Positions 62,815 through 64,000 of a DNA stretch of 64,000 bases are shown here, piece by piece (the first letter of the stretch is position 1; each line of letters begins with the position of its first letter). The notes beneath the pieces are model-generated. The model saw nothing but the letters and a program-made list of their open reading frames with translations, was not told the DNA's origin and searched no databases. The position numbers and the translations under genes are program-made. The DNA comes from Pseudomonas sp. UBA4617 (GTDB taxonomy: Bacteria; Pseudomonadota; Gammaproteobacteria; Pseudomonadales; Pseudomonadaceae): contig NZ_DGIR01000009.1 in assembly GCF_002386445.1 (NCBI RefSeq), positions 1 through 64,000 of the forward strand, in the 5' to 3' direction.

Positions 62815-64000
62815 TCAAACCTCCTGCGCCTCTTCACGCCGGTACGCCCACTGGTACAACGCCGGTAACACTAGCAAGGTCAGCGCGGTGGACGACAGAA
62901 TGCCGCCAATCACCACCGTCGCCAGCGGCCGCTGCACCTCCGCCCCGGTCCCGCTGGCCAAGGCCATCGGAATGAAACCCAGCGACGCCACCAGTGCCGT
63001 CATCAGCACCGGTCGCAAGCGCGTCAGCGCCCCCTCCTCGACCGCCACCCGCAACGTGCGCCCTTGCTCGCGCAGGCCACGGATGAAGGCAATCATCACC
63101 AGCCCGTTGAGCACCGCCACCCCCGACAAGGCAATGAACCCCACGCCGGCGGAAATCGACAGCGGAATGTCGCGCAACCACAGCGCCAGCACCCCACCCG
63201 TGAGGGCGAAGGGAATGCCGGTGAACACCAACAGGCCATCCCTGAGGTTGTTGAACATCATCAACAACAAGGCCATGACCAGCAGCAGGGCCACCGGTAC
63301 CACCACCTGCAGGCGCGCGGCCGCCGACTGCAGCTGCTCGAACTGGCCACCCCAGCGCGTCCAGTAACCCGGTGGTATCGGCACCTGTTCGAGCAGGGCC
63401 TGTTCGGCCTCCTCGACGAACGAGCCCAAGTCCCGCCCACGCACGTTGGCGCTGACCACCACCACCCGCTTGCCATCTTCGCGGCTGACCTGGTTCGGGC
63501 CCAGTTGCAGGTTCAGGGTGGCCACTTGCGACAACGGAATGAAGGCGATCGGCCCGCCGCCGGCATTGGCCGGTACCGGAATCAACAGGCTGGCCAGCCC
63601 GTCGACATCCGTGCGCAGGGTTTCCGGCAGGCGCACGACCATGTCGAAACGGCGGTCGCCTTCGTACAGCGTACCGGCCGTGCGGCCGCCCACGGCGATG
63701 GCGATGGCGTCCTGCACCTCACCGACGTTCAGGCCATGCCGGGCCGCCTTGTCACGGTCGATGTCGATGGTCAGCACGGGCAGGCCGGTGGTCTGCTCGA
63801 CCTTCACTTCGGATGCGCCCGGCACACCCTGCAGGCTGCTGGCGATCTGCCCGGCGGTGCGGTTGAGCACGTTCATGTCATCGCCGTACAGCTTCACCGC
63901 CACATCGCTGCGCACCCCGGAAATCAGCTCGTTGAAACGCAGCTGGATGGGCTGCGACAGCTCATGGTTGCTGCCCGGCACGCTGGCCGCGGCACGCTGT
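62815..64000 (-). CDS. Heavy-metal RND efflux pump (CzcA/CusA-like), partial C-terminal part
   Basis: The frame is open to the window edge, so only the C-terminal 395 or so residues are present of a protein usually near 1040. The HME-RND features are FNELISGVRSDVAVKLYGDD, GLPVLTIDIDRDKAARHGLN and SREDGKRVVVVSANVRGRDL in the periplasmic part. The membrane half follows with VPVALLLVMALLLMMFNNLR, DIPLSISAGVGFIALSGVAV and LRPVLMTALVASLGFIPMAL. These pumps export Co, Zn, Cd, Cu or Ag; the metal cannot be told from this part. The start lies outside the window. Confidence 0.92.
   Translation of the reverse strand, partial: QRAAASVPGSNHELSQPIQLRFNELISGVRSDVAVKLYGDDMNVLNRTAGQIASSLQGVPGASEVKVEQTTGLPVLTIDIDRDKAARHGLNVGEVQDAIAIAVGGRTAGTLYEGDRRFDMVVRLPETLRTDVDGLASLLIPVPANAGGGPIAFIPLSQVATLNLQLGPNQVSREDGKRVVVVSANVRGRDLGSFVEEAEQALLEQVPIPPGYWTRWGGQFEQLQSAAARLQVVVPVALLLVMALLLMMFNNLRDGLLVFTGIPFALTGGVLALWLRDIPLSISAGVGFIALSGVAVLNGLVMIAFIRGLREQGRTLRVAVEEGALTRLRPVLMTALVASLGFIPMALASGTGAEVQRPLATVVIGGILSSTALTLLVLPALYQWAYRREEAQEV

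Noticed and set aside
1..64000. CRISPR arrays, rRNA, complete tRNA genes and prophage genes
   Set aside because: No regularly spaced repeats, conserved rRNA stretches, full tRNA cloverleaf sequences or phage structural genes were seen. The VgrG and TssM genes are T6SS, not phage.

Overview
The window looks like a chromosomal segment of a Pseudomonas putida-group bacterium. The evidence is the high G+C coding style, a MvaT/Tur-type H-NS-like protein, a REP-like repeat at the left edge, an OprD-type porin, a RES-Xre pair of the P. putida type, and many LysR, AraC, TetR and GntR regulators beside small metabolic operons. This assignment is inference from gene content; no search was run.

Layout. 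0-5.7 kb: a DUF1330 gene diverges from a ribB-like gene, followed by a four-gene polyamine/opine-type ABC importer. Two related palindromes precede the ribB-like gene and the importer. 5.9-8.5 kb: a PstS-like binding protein fused to an OmpA domain, then a TerC/Alx-type membrane protein. 8.5-11.1 kb: a PAAR-type VI secretion effector with a hydrophobic C terminus, two tandem related putative immunity genes (one N-terminally short), and an MvaT/Tur gene. 11.3-22.8 kb: a DUF1264 lipoprotein, acyl-CoA dehydrogenase with divergent LysR gene, cysteine-desulfurase-like enzyme, RES-Xre toxin-antitoxin pair, nitroreductase with divergent LysR gene, AraC regulator with LysE exporter, MFS exporter and a beta-propeller-like protein.

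22.8-40.9 kb is the most unusual region: an incomplete, rearranged type VI secretion (T6SS) island. The order is tssG-tagH-tssJ-tssK, with tssK internally deleted, then tssM on the opposite strand, then tssF-tssL-vgrG-rhs-immunity. Sheath (tssB, tssC), tube (hcp), tssE, tssA and clpV genes are absent. A 28-bp inverted repeat (24/28 identical) lies just outside both ends. A GAA-RY-TTCCTAC box recurs in front of tssF, vgrG and the distant PAAR effector. The cluster cannot form a complete apparatus, so the VgrG, Rhs and PAAR effectors probably depend on T6SS genes elsewhere.

40.9-48.4 kb: zinc alcohol dehydrogenase with divergent AraC gene, TetR/quinone reductase pair, thpR, lpxO, an AhpD-like protein, an acetyltransferase and a DUF1624 membrane protein. 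48.4-52.9 kb: a cobalamin riboswitch leads a BtuFCD-like ABC importer ending in an OprD-type porin with a one-base frameshift. 53.2-57.4 kb: a lipoprotein, a membrane diguanylate cyclase, and a two-domain halovibrin-like secreted protein gene broken by two opposite one-base indels. 57.5-62.8 kb: an amino-acid-type ABC importer, a divergent FadR-type GntR regulator and an MHS-family symporter. The window ends inside a heavy-metal RND efflux gene.
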